From Oscillospiraceae bacterium (GTDB lineage: Bacteria; Bacillota; Clostridia; Oscillospirales; Oscillospiraceae): a stretch of 35,209 nucleotides of DNA. Position numbers and translations under genes: made by a program. Location of the stretch: contig SVLN01000012.1 of NCBI GenBank assembly GCA_015067925.1, positions 1 through 35,209 of the forward strand. The letters are read 5' to 3'. Shown piece by piece: positions 1-7,865 of this stretch. The notes under the pieces were generated by a model. That model was not told where the DNA came from and did not search any database. It saw only the letters and a list, made by a program, of their open reading frames with translations. Numbering within the stretch: the stretch's first letter is position 1; each line of letters begins with the position of its first letter.

Positions 1-646
1 CGCTTTTGTCAAGAAGTTCAATGACTGGTACCAGAAGGGCTACCTGACCACCCAGACCCTGTACGGTGCCTACACCTCCGGCCTGTTCACCACCCTGGAC
101 GGCGTCAGAAGCTACATGTCCATCGGCTCCTCCGCCGGCGCCACCTATCAGCGTCCCGCCGCCAACTCCGATGGCTCCTATCCCTTCGAGGTCGGCATTG
201 CCACCATTCCCCAGGTTGATGCCAACAACGCCAAGGTCATCTCCCAGGGCCCCAGCCTGTGCATCTTCCAGAAGAGCAATCCCCAGGAAGTCATCGCCTC
301 CTGGCTGTTCGTCAAGTATCTGACCACCACTGTTGAGTTCCAGGCTGAGTTCGCCATGGCTTCCGGTTACGTTCCCGTCCTGAAGTCCGTCGGCGAGAAC
401 CCCGTCTATGCTGACTACATCTCCAAGGCTGACGGCGGTAACTACATCGCCGCTCTGTCCGCAAAGGTCTGCCTGGAGCAGGAGCATGCTTACTACACCT
501 CTCCCGCTTTTAATGGTTCCTCTGCCGCCCGTGACCAGGTTGGTGCTCTGATCACCAAGTGCCTGCCTCTGACCGGCAGCGATGTGGATGCCAAGATTGC
601 CGAGGCCTTTGAGGATGCCATCGCTGAGTGCGAATACAACAGCTGA
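1..646 (+). CDS. ABC transporter extracellular solute-binding protein, C-terminal part (truncated by window start)
   Basis: Open from the window edge in the frame whose first full codon is at base 2, ending at TGA 644-646. The 214 visible residues lack the signal peptide and N-terminal lobe. They read like the C-terminal lobe of a family 1 extracellular solute-binding protein (UgpB/MalE type): the stretch FEVGIATIPQVDANNAKV followed by SQGPSLCIFQKSNPQE and a WLFVKYLTT helix is typical of that fold, where a 'plausible prey' loop precedes the hinge helices. Such proteins capture a small solute outside the membrane and deliver it to an ABC permease; the permease would lie upstream, outside the window. 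The substrate cannot be read from this part. Codon use is strongly biased (GCC, ATC, AAG), suggesting high expression. The stop overlaps the next start (TGATG), so it is probably co-transcribed and coupled to the thermonuclease-like lipoprotein. Confidence 0.8.
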   Translation, partial: AFVKKFNDWYQKGYLTTQTLYGAYTSGLFTTLDGVRSYMSIGSSAGATYQRPAANSDGSYPFEVGIATIPQVDANNAKVISQGPSLCIFQKSNPQEVIASWLFVKYLTTTVEFQAEFAMASGYVPVLKSVGENPVYADYISKADGGNYIAALSAKVCLEQEHAYYTSPAFNGSSAARDQVGALITKCLPLTGSDVDAKIAEAFEDAIAECEYNS

Positions 647-2058
647 TGACCACCACGATGCGCCGATTCCAATCGCTTATCGTATTTGTTCTTTTCTTTG
701 CTCTGGTGTTGGCGGGCTGTCAAACAGCCCCCACCCCGGGTGCAGATGTTCCCTCCGATCCGACCTCCTCTAACCAGACACCCTCCGAGCCCAGCGTGCC
801 CTCTGAGCCCGCCGAGCCGGAGCAGAAGGAGCCGGTCGACTACGCCGCCAGCGTCAAACTGGACCTGTCCTCCGACACCCTCAAGCAGGAAGTCACGGTC
901 AAAACCTTCGTGGACGGCGATACCACGCACTTCCACGTTCCGACTTCCGTCATGGAAAGCGGCGTCCTGAAAGCCAGATACCTGGCCATCAACACGCCGG
1001 AATCCACGGGAAAGATCGAGGAATATGGCAAGGCAGCCTCCGCTTTTACGAAAGAGAAGCTCAGCGCCGCCACCTCCATCATCATTGAGTCCGAAACCTC
1101 CCGCTGGGATCCGGACTCCACCGGAGGCCGGTATCTGGTCTGGGTCTGGTACAAGACCGCCGAGGATGCCGATTACAGGAACCTGAACATCGAGATCCTG
1201 CAGAACGGCCTGGCCATCGCCAACAGTGCGGCCAACAACCGCTACGGCGAGACCTGCACGGCTGCGATCCAGCAGGCTCGTGACGGGAAGCTGAACATCT
1301 ACTCCGGCGCGCCTGACCCCGACTTCTATTACGGCGACGCGGTGGAGCTGACCCTGAAAGAGCTGCGCACCAACATTTCCGCCTATAACGGCATGAAGGT
1401 CGCCTTTAAGGGCATCATCTCCGCCAACAGCGGCACCCAGGGCGTATACATCGAAGACTACGATCCGGAGACGGATCTGTACTACGGCATGTACATATAC
1501 TACGGCCATGGCCTCGCAGGCCCGGGCCTGGATGTACTGAGCGTGGGCAATGAGGCCCGCATCGTCGGTTCCGTTCAATACTACGAAGGCGGCGGCACCT
1601 GGCAGGTCTCCGATGTATCCTATCGTCTGATGAAACCCGATGACCCTGGCAACATCCAGAAGCTCTCCGACGGGCACACCGCCTCCTACCGGCTCACAGA
1701 CGCCGACATGCTGATGAATGGCTCTGTCACGATCCAGACGGAAGAAGGCAGCCTAAGCGCTCCGTATGCCGAATTTGCCATGGGAACCTCCGTGGAACTC
1801 AAGGGGCTGCAGGTCGTTGAGGCCTACACCACCACCAACGAAGAGAGTTCCTCCAAGGGCGCCATGACTCTGATCTGTGAGGCAAACGGCGTACAGGTCA
1901 CCGTGCGCACGGCGGTTCTGCTGGATGAGAACAACACCCTCATCACCCAAGATGCCTATCTGGGCAAGACCCTGGATGTCAAGGGTATCATCGATTTCTT
2001 CGACGGTAACTACCAGATCAAAGTTTATTCTGCAAACAACATCTCGATTACGAACTAA
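646..2058 (+). CDS. Secreted thermonuclease-like lipoprotein with C-terminal OB-fold-like domains
   Basis: 470 residues from ATG 646, which overlaps the preceding stop (TGATG). ATG 658 is an alternative, and neither has a clear ribosome binding site, so translational coupling is likely. A hydrophobic signal with lipobox LAGC indicates a surface-anchored lipoprotein, followed by a Ser/Pro/Glu-rich linker. Residues about 80-215 match the SNase/TNase fold: VDGDT, then an R before YLAINTPES, an EYGKAASAFTKE helix, a GGRYLVWVW strand carrying the second catalytic Arg, and LNIEILQNGLA. The Asp of the usual G-I-D-x-P-E motif is Asn here, so metal binding may be altered. Two further OB-like segments follow (roughly 225-325 and 350-465, the latter with the FFDGNYQIKV strand). 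The likely role is a phosphodiesterase acting on extracellular DNA or RNA. The fold call is firm; activity is inferred. Confidence 0.85.
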   Translation: MTTTMRRFQSLIVFVLFFALVLAGCQTAPTPGADVPSDPTSSNQTPSEPSVPSEPAEPEQKEPVDYAASVKLDLSSDTLKQEVTVKTFVDGDTTHFHVPTSVMESGVLKARYLAINTPESTGKIEEYGKAASAFTKEKLSAATSIIIESETSRWDPDSTGGRYLVWVWYKTAEDADYRNLNIEILQNGLAIANSAANNRYGETCTAAIQQARDGKLNIYSGAPDPDFYYGDAVELTLKELRTNISAYNGMKVAFKGIISANSGTQGVYIEDYDPETDLYYGMYIYYGHGLAGPGLDVLSVGNEARIVGSVQYYEGGGTWQVSDVSYRLMKPDDPGNIQKLSDGHTASYRLTDADMLMNGSVTIQTEEGSLSAPYAEFAMGTSVELKGLQVVEAYTTTNEESSSKGAMTLICEANGVQVTVRTAVLLDENNTLITQDAYLGKTLDVKGIIDFFDGNYQIKVYSANNISITN

Positions 2059-2077
2059 ATTGAAGGAGCCAAACATC

Positions 2078-4162
2078 ATGAAAAAGTTGATTGCTTTTCT
2101 CCTGGCGCTTGTTCTGTGTCTGAGCCTGGTCGCTTGCGCCGAGCCCTCCGCTCCCAGCCAGGATACCCCCAACCAGAACACCTCTGAGCCCAGCCAGGAC
2201 ACCACTCCCACTGAACCCGAGCAGCCCGAGGAACCCGAAGTTCCCGCCGAGCCTGAGGACACTCTGGCCAACGCCATCGCTTATATCAAGACCATCTACA
2301 AGAAGGCCGCTGAAATCACCGGCAAGGACTTCGACCGCGTCGGTGTTGTTCCCGTCGGCGACGAGAAGTATGAAGTTGTCTGGACCGCTGATGTTTCCGA
2401 AGACGTGGTCAAAGTCGTCAAGAACGAGAACGGCATGGTCACCATCGACGTCAACGAAGAAACTTCTGAAGAGATCGCCTACGTTCTGACCGCTACCATC
2501 ACCGATGCCACCGGCAGATCCGAATCTCTGAGCTGGAACCACAAGATCCCCGCCGCCATGAACGTGGACGGCCTGACCTACGCCGAGATCGTTGATCTGG
2601 CCTACGCCCTGGAAGACCAGGCCTCCACTGAGGATGCCTTCCGTCTGTTCGGCGTTGTCAGCAGCATCGACACTCCCTGGAGCGAGGATTACCAGAACAT
2701 CACCGTCACCATCAAGGTTGCCGGTAAGGAAGAGCAGCCCATCCAGTGCTACCGCCTGAAGGGCGAGGGCGCCAAGGATCTGGCTGACGGCGATGCCATC
2801 ACCGTGGAAGGCATCCTGAAGAACTACAAGGGCACCTACGAATTCGACGCAGGCTGCATCCTGGTGGGCATGGGCGAGCATCCCGACCAGAAGGCCCTGC
2901 TGAAGGCCGCTTTCGCTCTGGGCGAGGGCGCTAGCATGGATTACCCCGCCGTTCTGACCGGCGTTGTCACTGAGATCCCCACCGCTTGGAGCGATGAGTA
3001 CGGCAACATCACCGTGAATTTCCAGGTGGAAGACAAGGTTGTCATGGCTTACCGTCTGAGCGGCGAAGGCGCCAAGGATCTGGCTGTGGGTGACACCGTC
3101 ACCGTTGCCGGTATCATCAAGAACTACAAGGGCACCATCGAGTTTGATGCCGGCTGCAAGCTGCTGCCCGCCGGTTCCCATCAGAGCGCCAAGAACGCCC
3201 TGTCCGGCTACAAGCTGCTTGACGGCGAGGCTCAGGAAGTCTCCAAGACCATCACCGGCACCATCATCAACATTGACACTCCCTGGAGCGAGGATTATCA
3301 GAACATCACCGTCACCATCCAGATCGGTGAGATGGCTGACTATCCCATTATGTGCTACCGCCTGAAGGGCGAGGGCGCCAAGGACCTGGTTGTTGGCCAG
3401 ACCATCACCGTCACCGGTATCCTGAAGAACTACAAGGGCACCATCGAGTTTGACGCCGGCTGCACCCTGGACGCCATTGCCGCCTCCCCCGCTGAAACTC
3501 CCGCTGAGCCCGAAGAGCCCGTTGTGGAAGAGCCTGTCATCGTTGCCCCCACCGATCCTGTTGAGATCGTGAAGGCTGCTTACGCTCTGGAAGAGAATGC
3601 TGCCCTGCCCTACACTGCTACCCTGACCGGCGTGATCTCCGCTGTGGACACCCCGTACAGCGAGCAGTATGGCAACATCACCGTTACCATCAAGGTTGAC
3701 GGCTGCGATGATATGCCCATCATGTGCTACCGCCTGAAGGGCGAGGGCGCTGCCGATCTGGCCGAGGGCCAGACCATCACCGTCACCGGCACCCTGAAGA
3801 ACTACAAGGGCACCATCGAGTTTGACGCTGGCTGCACTCTGGATGCCATTGCTCCCACCGATCCCGTTGAGATCGTGAAGGCTGCTTATGCTCTGGAAGA
3901 GAATGCTGCCCTGCCCTACACTGCTACCCTGACCGGCGTGATCACTGCTGTGGACACCCCGTACAGCGAGCAGTATGGCAACATCACCGTTACCATCAAG
4001 GTTGACGGCTGCGATGATATGCCCATCATGTGCTACCGTCTGAAGGGCGAAGGCGCTGCCGATCTGGCCGAGGGCCAGACCATCACCGTCACCGGCACCC
4101 TGAAGAACTACAAGGGCACCATCGAGTTCGATGCCGGCTGCCAGCTGGTTCCCGCCAACTAA
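2078..4162 (+). CDS. Lipoprotein with Ig-like domain and five OB-fold-like repeats
   Basis: 694 residues. The start at ATG 2078 is fixed by AAGGAG at 2063-2068 and by the signal peptide MKKLIAFLLALVLCLSLVAC, whose lipobox (LVAC) predicts lipidation. A Pro/Glu/Ser/Thr-rich linker follows (about 25-65), then an Ig-like domain (about 70-165). Five repeats of roughly 100 residues come next, each built as a helix, then G-V-I-x-x-x-D-T-P, Y-x-N-I-T-V-T-I, C-Y-R-L-K-G-E-G-A, G-x-T-I-T-V-T-G and L-K-N-Y-K-G-T-I-E-F-D-A-G-C. This pattern resembles OB-like modules seen on clostridial surface nucleases. No catalytic domain is visible, so a binding or scaffold role is inferred. It lies 19 bp after the thermonuclease-like gene and probably shares its transcript. 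The codon use is that of a highly expressed gene. The last two repeats are nearly identical at DNA level. Confidence 0.85.
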   Translation: MKKLIAFLLALVLCLSLVACAEPSAPSQDTPNQNTSEPSQDTTPTEPEQPEEPEVPAEPEDTLANAIAYIKTIYKKAAEITGKDFDRVGVVPVGDEKYEVVWTADVSEDVVKVVKNENGMVTIDVNEETSEEIAYVLTATITDATGRSESLSWNHKIPAAMNVDGLTYAEIVDLAYALEDQASTEDAFRLFGVVSSIDTPWSEDYQNITVTIKVAGKEEQPIQCYRLKGEGAKDLADGDAITVEGILKNYKGTYEFDAGCILVGMGEHPDQKALLKAAFALGEGASMDYPAVLTGVVTEIPTAWSDEYGNITVNFQVEDKVVMAYRLSGEGAKDLAVGDTVTVAGIIKNYKGTIEFDAGCKLLPAGSHQSAKNALSGYKLLDGEAQEVSKTITGTIINIDTPWSEDYQNITVTIQIGEMADYPIMCYRLKGEGAKDLVVGQTITVTGILKNYKGTIEFDAGCTLDAIAASPAETPAEPEEPVVEEPVIVAPTDPVEIVKAAYALEENAALPYTATLTGVISAVDTPYSEQYGNITVTIKVDGCDDMPIMCYRLKGEGAADLAEGQTITVTGTLKNYKGTIEFDAGCTLDAIAPTDPVEIVKAAYALEENAALPYTATLTGVITAVDTPYSEQYGNITVTIKVDGCDDMPIMCYRLKGEGAADLAEGQTITVTGTLKNYKGTIEFDAGCQLVPAN
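3551..4160 (+). repeat. Near-perfect 306-bp tandem duplication inside the OB-repeat lipoprotein
   Basis: Copy one runs from 3551 to 3856 and copy two from 3857 to about 4160. Both encode the same 102-residue unit, starting TDPVEIVKAAYALEEN, with only one or two amino-acid changes (GVIS against GVIT, and the last residues). The DNA differs at only a handful of mostly third-codon positions. The three earlier repeats (from about 2576, 2876 and 3180) are much more diverged. The pair therefore looks like a recent in-frame duplication. Confidence 0.9.
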
Positions 4163-4184
4163 TTTCTTTCTGATTCTTCATAAG

Positions 4185-4216
4185 AAAAAGCCCGTAGCGT
4201 AAGCTACGGGCTTTTT
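4185..4216. terminator. Bidirectional intrinsic terminator between the OB-repeat lipoprotein and surE
   Basis: The arms GCCCGTAGC (4190-4198) and GCTACGGGC (4203-4211) enclose a GTAA loop, flanked by A5 on the left and T5 on the right. It can end transcription from both convergent genes. Confidence 0.9.
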
Positions 4217-4219
4217 CTT

Positions 4220-4933
4220 TCATTTTGTTAAGTCTTCATATACACGCAGATCCGTGCGGCAAATGGTCAGCGGCATGATGGAGATGTTACCATGCATCAC
4301 CGCATCGGTGTCCAGGCTCATATCGTTCCGATCCTGGTAGACGCATTTGCCACGGGCCTTGAAGTAATCATTGCCCACGGGAACAAAGTCGTCGGAATAA
4401 TAGTGGCCGCCCTGTCTGGTGATGAGAATCCTCTCACCTTGAGGCGGGATATTCACATTGTACGCATCGCAGTGATCCAGCAGGCTGTTGCTTAATATAT
4501 AGTCAAATACATGGTCCAGATGCTCCACCGCATGGTCGTAATATTCCGGCGAGGTGGACAGGGCAACGGCCTTCAGCCCCAGGGATACGGACTCAAACAC
4601 CGCACCGGCTGTGCCGGAATACATGATGTCTGTGCCCATATTGAATCCGCGGTTGATGCCCGAGATCACCAGATCAAAGGACTCTTTCAGGCCCAGCACC
4701 GCAAAGCGGATGCAGTCCGCCGGGGTGGAATCCACCGCCCAGGCCGTCACACCGGGAAACAGGTCAATCTTCTTTGCCTCAAAGCTCTCGTGCAGTTCGA
4801 TGCCCTGGCTTTTTCCGCTCTGCTCCACCTTCGGCGCCACAACCATCACGCTTCCCAGCTTCTGTGCCCACTGCACCAGCGGGATCATCTGCGCAGCGTG
4901 AATGCCGTCATCGTTGGTAATCAGAATTCTCAT
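4220..4933 (-). CDS. surE: 5'/3'-nucleotidase SurE
   Basis: 237 residues from ATG 4933; a TTG two codons upstream would give 239. ATG is preferred because GAGGG lies 6 bases ahead and because it overlaps the previous stop as ATGA. The N-terminus MRILITNDDGI is the SurE metal site (N7, D8, D9). S39 sits in EQSGKSQGI and N93/N94-type ligands in SGINRGFNMGTDIMYSGTAG, the second family signature. SurE removes phosphate from 5'- and 3'-nucleoside monophosphates in the cytoplasm, with a divalent metal at the active site. It is the last gene of a three-gene minus-strand operon behind two DHH phosphoesterases, so oligonucleotide fragments from those enzymes could be dephosphorylated here to nucleosides. 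Length is normal for the family. Confidence 0.95.
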   Translation of the reverse strand: MRILITNDDGIHAAQMIPLVQWAQKLGSVMVVAPKVEQSGKSQGIELHESFEAKKIDLFPGVTAWAVDSTPADCIRFAVLGLKESFDLVISGINRGFNMGTDIMYSGTAGAVFESVSLGLKAVALSTSPEYYDHAVEHLDHVFDYILSNSLLDHCDAYNVNIPPQGERILITRQGGHYYSDDFVPVGNDYFKARGKCVYQDRNDMSLDTDAVMHGNISIMPLTICRTDLRVYEDLTK

Positions 4934-5919
4934 AGCCAACCCTCATGTGTCGATTTATATTCCTTCACGTGCGCATCGGCATCGGCAAGCAGGGAGTGCA
5001 CTTCCTCCATGCTGTAGACCGTTGCACCGCTGGCACAGGCATGGCCGCCGCCGCGGTACTGTTCAGCAATGGAGTTAATATGCACAAAGCGCGAACGCAG
5101 GCGAACCCGGATGGTCCCCTCTTCGTCGCCACTTTCAATGAAAGCAATCCAGCAAATGCAGCCGCGGATGGAATCCAGGTTGCCGATGACAGCGCTGGCC
5201 TGCTCCAGGGAGAGGCCAAACTGCTGCTGCATTTCCCGATCCACCACGATATAGGCAACGCCGTTTTCCGTGACCTGCATTTTTTCATAGATATAGGCCT
5301 TGAATTTCAGGTACTCAAAGGCCTCCAGATACAGCCGGGCGTACAACGTATCCGTATCCACGCCTGCATCCAGTAGAATCGCGGCATAGCGCAGGGTGTC
5401 GCCGGTCACATCGCTGTATTTGAAGCGGCCGGAGTCGGTAACCATACCGGTGTACAGGTAGGTCGCTGCCTGGGTGCTCAGCACCAGTTCCTCCCGGAAG
5501 GTGTCGTAGAACTTCACAATCATCTCACACAGAGAGGAGCGGTGCTCCTCCACCCAGATCAGATCGCCGTAGTTCTCCAGGGGGATGTGGTGGTCGATCT
5601 TGATGAGTTCCTTGCAGAGGGTATACTTTCTGTTGGAAATTCTGGCCTCGGAGGCCGTATCCAGAACGATGCCCAAGGCCGTCGTATAGTACTCGTCCGG
5701 CACGGGCACATCCTCGGGTCCCAGGAACTCCAGATACTTCGCCGTATCCTCGTCGATCAGATAGACTTCCTTCTCCGGCCAGGTGCAGCGGATGATCTCC
5801 TTCAGGCCCTTGGTGGAGCCGACGCAGTCGCCGTCGTTGCGCACATGGCGAAAGAGCATAATACGGTCATATTCTTTGATTTTCTGCAGAATTGCAGTCA
5901 TTACTTCCAGATTGTTCAT
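4930..5919 (-). CDS. DHH/DHHA1 family phosphoesterase, NrnA-like (second paralogue)
   Basis: 329 residues. Motif I is RHVRNDGDCVGS (24-35), followed by VLDTA (Asp87), the name-giving DHH at 109-111 (KIDHHIP) and TDSGRF (Asp162). The C-terminal DHHA1 domain carries RGGGHACASGA, the substrate-binding loop. This architecture is that of NrnA, a bifunctional nano-RNase and pAp phosphatase that degrades 2-5 nt oligonucleotides from one end. Motif I differs slightly from the usual H-x-x-P-D-G-D-A (here N-D-G-D-C), but the metal-binding Asp residues remain. The start ATG overlaps the stop of the upstream paralogue (ATGA, 5916-5919) with GGAGAA just ahead; its own stop overlaps surE in the same way. 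Exact substrate (nanoRNA, pAp or c-di-nucleotide product) is not decided by sequence. Confidence 0.9.
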   Translation of the reverse strand: MNNLEVMTAILQKIKEYDRIMLFRHVRNDGDCVGSTKGLKEIIRCTWPEKEVYLIDEDTAKYLEFLGPEDVPVPDEYYTTALGIVLDTASEARISNRKYTLCKELIKIDHHIPLENYGDLIWVEEHRSSLCEMIVKFYDTFREELVLSTQAATYLYTGMVTDSGRFKYSDVTGDTLRYAAILLDAGVDTDTLYARLYLEAFEYLKFKAYIYEKMQVTENGVAYIVVDREMQQQFGLSLEQASAVIGNLDSIRGCICWIAFIESGDEEGTIRVRLRSRFVHINSIAEQYRGGGHACASGATVYSMEEVHSLLADADAHVKEYKSTHEGWL

Positions 5920-6857
5920 TTCATTTCTCCTACCAGCCGGTCCAGATCCTGCAGCATCGCCATGGCAGTCTCCCGGTCCGCCACGGTGGCGCCGCAGGCC
6001 TTGGCATGGCCGCCGCCGCCATATTTGACGGCAATGGGATTGACGTTATAGTCCGTGGAACGCAGCTCGCACAGCACGCCCCGGTCACTCTCGGTGAAAT
6101 TCACCCAGACATCCACACCCTTGAGATCGGCCATGGTGCTGACCATACCCCGATAGATGGTGAACAGGTCCTGTCCCGATGCATCCAGCTCCTCCTTGGT
6201 GGTGTAGATATAGGCTACCCGATTGGGGGTGAACTGGATCTTCAGCGTATAGAGAGCACGCAGCCTTCTGTTTTCGAAGTCCTCGGCATAGAGCTTGCGG
6301 AAGATATCGCCCGGGTCAAAGGGCTGCTCCCGCAGAAAGGCCGCAATGCGGAAGGTGCGGGCCACCGTTCCGTCATAACGGAACCGACCGGAGTCGGTGA
6401 TCATGCCGGTGTAAAGGGATTTAGCAGCCAGAGGGTTGAGGCGCAGGCCGCACTGCATGGCAAAATGACCGATCAGGCCGCAGCAGCTTTCAAAGCTGTC
6501 GTCCACAACCTCCGTTTCGGCAATTTGCTCCTGGAAGAGATGGTGATCCATTCTTGCCGTTGCCGCTGCCAGGGTGTAGCGGTTGTCGCTGATGAGACGG
6601 GCGGAGGCCGTATCCAGAATGATTGCCAGGGCGCCTTCATAGTCGCTGTCGGCAATCGTGTCCATCACAGAGTCATCCATAAAGCTCAGATAGCCCGCGT
6701 CGTCACCGACCATATACACGCGCTTATGCGGATAGTTCTCCAGAATCAGATGCTTTAGGCCGATTTGACTGCCCAGGGCATCTCCATCGGGATTGGTGTG
6801 GCGATGGATGATGATAACTTGATGTGCTTCAATCAGCTGCAGGAGTTTTTGGAACAT
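5916..6857 (-). CDS. DHH/DHHA1 family phosphoesterase, NrnA-like (first paralogue)
   Basis: 313 residues and first gene of the operon. Motif I is canonical: HRHTNPDGDALGS (18-30), then LDTA (Asp82), MDHH (DHH at 104-106) and GMITDSGRFRYDG, with a C-terminal DHHA1 loop YGGGGHAKACGA. It aligns end to end with the downstream paralogue but is clearly diverged, so this is an old tandem duplication rather than a recent copy. The expected role is cleavage of very short RNA or pAp to mononucleotides, using two metal ions. An AGGGG motif lies about 10 bases before ATG 6857, and a well-formed promoter is visible further upstream (6926-6954). Confidence 0.9.
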   Translation of the reverse strand: MFQKLLQLIEAHQVIIIHRHTNPDGDALGSQIGLKHLILENYPHKRVYMVGDDAGYLSFMDDSVMDTIADSDYEGALAIILDTASARLISDNRYTLAAATARMDHHLFQEQIAETEVVDDSFESCCGLIGHFAMQCGLRLNPLAAKSLYTGMITDSGRFRYDGTVARTFRIAAFLREQPFDPGDIFRKLYAEDFENRRLRALYTLKIQFTPNRVAYIYTTKEELDASGQDLFTIYRGMVSTMADLKGVDVWVNFTESDRGVLCELRSTDYNVNPIAVKYGGGGHAKACGATVADRETAMAMLQDLDRLVGEMK

Positions 6858-6925
6858 AACAGGGCCATCCCCTCTCGGAATTTGCCGGCAAAAACCTTCT
6901 ATTTTTCTATTCTGCCGAACATTAA

Positions 6926-6954
6926 ATTATAACACAATTGAGATTGAAAGTAAA
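6926..6954 (-). promoter_or_regulatory. Promoter of the DHH-DHH-surE operon
   Basis: On the minus strand, TTTACT (6954-6949) and a perfect TATAAT (6931-6926) are separated by 17 bp. It reads toward the phosphoesterase gene starting at 6857. The region 6858-7087 holds this promoter, the divergent deoD promoter and otherwise AT-rich sequence. Confidence 0.75.
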
Positions 6955-7004
6955 GAATCTGTTCTTCCCAATATTTCCGTCAAAGTGAAGATTTTCCAGA
7001 TATA

Positions 7005-7033
7005 TTGCAAAGCCGCGGAAAGAATGATAAACT
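7005..7033 (+). promoter_or_regulatory. Candidate promoter of deoD-deoB-udp
   Basis: TTGCAA (7005-7010), 17 bp, TAAACT (7028-7033). The -10 box is only a partial match, so this is a moderate call. It faces away from the phosphoesterase promoter in the same 230-bp divergent intergenic region. Confidence 0.5.
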
Positions 7034-7087
7034 AAAGTTACTGATTTCCCAACAAACAAACGAATCTTTTATATAAGGAGAATTCCT

Positions 7088-7840
7088 ATGGCTACCTATG
7101 CAAACACCCCCCACATCAACCTGCTCGATGAAATTGGCTTCGGCAAAACCGTACTGATGCCCGGCGATCCGCTGCGCTCCAAGTTCATTGCCGAAAACTT
7201 CCTGGAGAATCCCGTTCTGGTCAACAACGTCCGCGGTGTCAATGGCTACACCGGCTACTACAAGGGCGTCAAAGTCTCCGTGATGGCCTCCGGCATGGGC
7301 ATGCCCGCCATCGGCATCTACTCCCACGAGCTGTTCAATTTCTTCGATGTGGAGAATATCATCCGTGTCGGCTCCGCCGGCTCTATCCAGGAGCACATCA
7401 AGCTCTACGACCTGGTCCTTGCCCAGGGTTCCTGCACCGACTCCAACTGGGCCAACCAGTATCACATCCCCAGCTCCTTCGCTCCCATCGCCTCCTGGGA
7501 GCTGCTCACCGAGGCCGTAAAGGCCTGTGAGGAGAACAAGGCCACCTACCACGTGGGCAACATCAGCTCCTCCGACCTGTTCTACGGCGACCATGAGGGC
7601 GTACCCGAGGGTCTGGACAGCGTCTATGCCCTGAAGAAGATGGGCGTCATGGCTCTGGAAATGGAGTCCGCCGCCCTGTATATGAACGCCGCCCGCTACA
7701 ACAAGCGTGCGCTGTGCATCTGCACCATCTCCGACCACATTCTCACCGGCGAATTGACCACCGCAGAAGAGCGACAGAACTCCTTCACCACCATGATGAA
7801 AGTCGCCCTGGACGTGGCCGCCGCCATGGAAAACAAGTAA
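7088..7840 (+). CDS. deoD: Purine-nucleoside phosphorylase, DeoD type
   Basis: 250 residues, slightly longer than the usual 235 or so. AAGGAG at 7075-7080 fixes the start. Family marks are VLMPGDPLRSKFIAE (phosphate-binding GDP-x-R), ASGMGMPAIGIYSHEL, RVGSAGSIQ, and LEMESAALY, the ribose-binding Glu region. SDHILTGE holds the Asp that protonates the purine. The enzyme splits purine (deoxy)nucleosides with phosphate into base and (deoxy)ribose 1-phosphate, as a hexamer in the cytoplasm. It heads an operon with phosphopentomutase and uridine phosphorylase, the standard pairing for nucleoside catabolism and salvage. Gap to deoB is 25 bp. Confidence 0.95.
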   Translation: MATYANTPHINLLDEIGFGKTVLMPGDPLRSKFIAENFLENPVLVNNVRGVNGYTGYYKGVKVSVMASGMGMPAIGIYSHELFNFFDVENIIRVGSAGSIQEHIKLYDLVLAQGSCTDSNWANQYHIPSSFAPIASWELLTEAVKACEENKATYHVGNISSSDLFYGDHEGVPEGLDSVYALKKMGVMALEMESAALYMNAARYNKRALCICTISDHILTGELTTAEERQNSFTTMMKVALDVAAAMENK

Positions 7841-7865
7841 CCCTTCCCCAGGAAAGGAGCACCAT

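Noticed and set aside
2048-3181. 377-codon minus-strand open frame opposite the OB-repeat lipoprotein
   Set aside because: Mirror frame of a strongly codon-biased repeat gene; no start signals.
6858-7087. Purine or other riboswitch before deoD
   Set aside because: The leader after the predicted start is about 50 AT-rich bases with no stable stem and no terminator.
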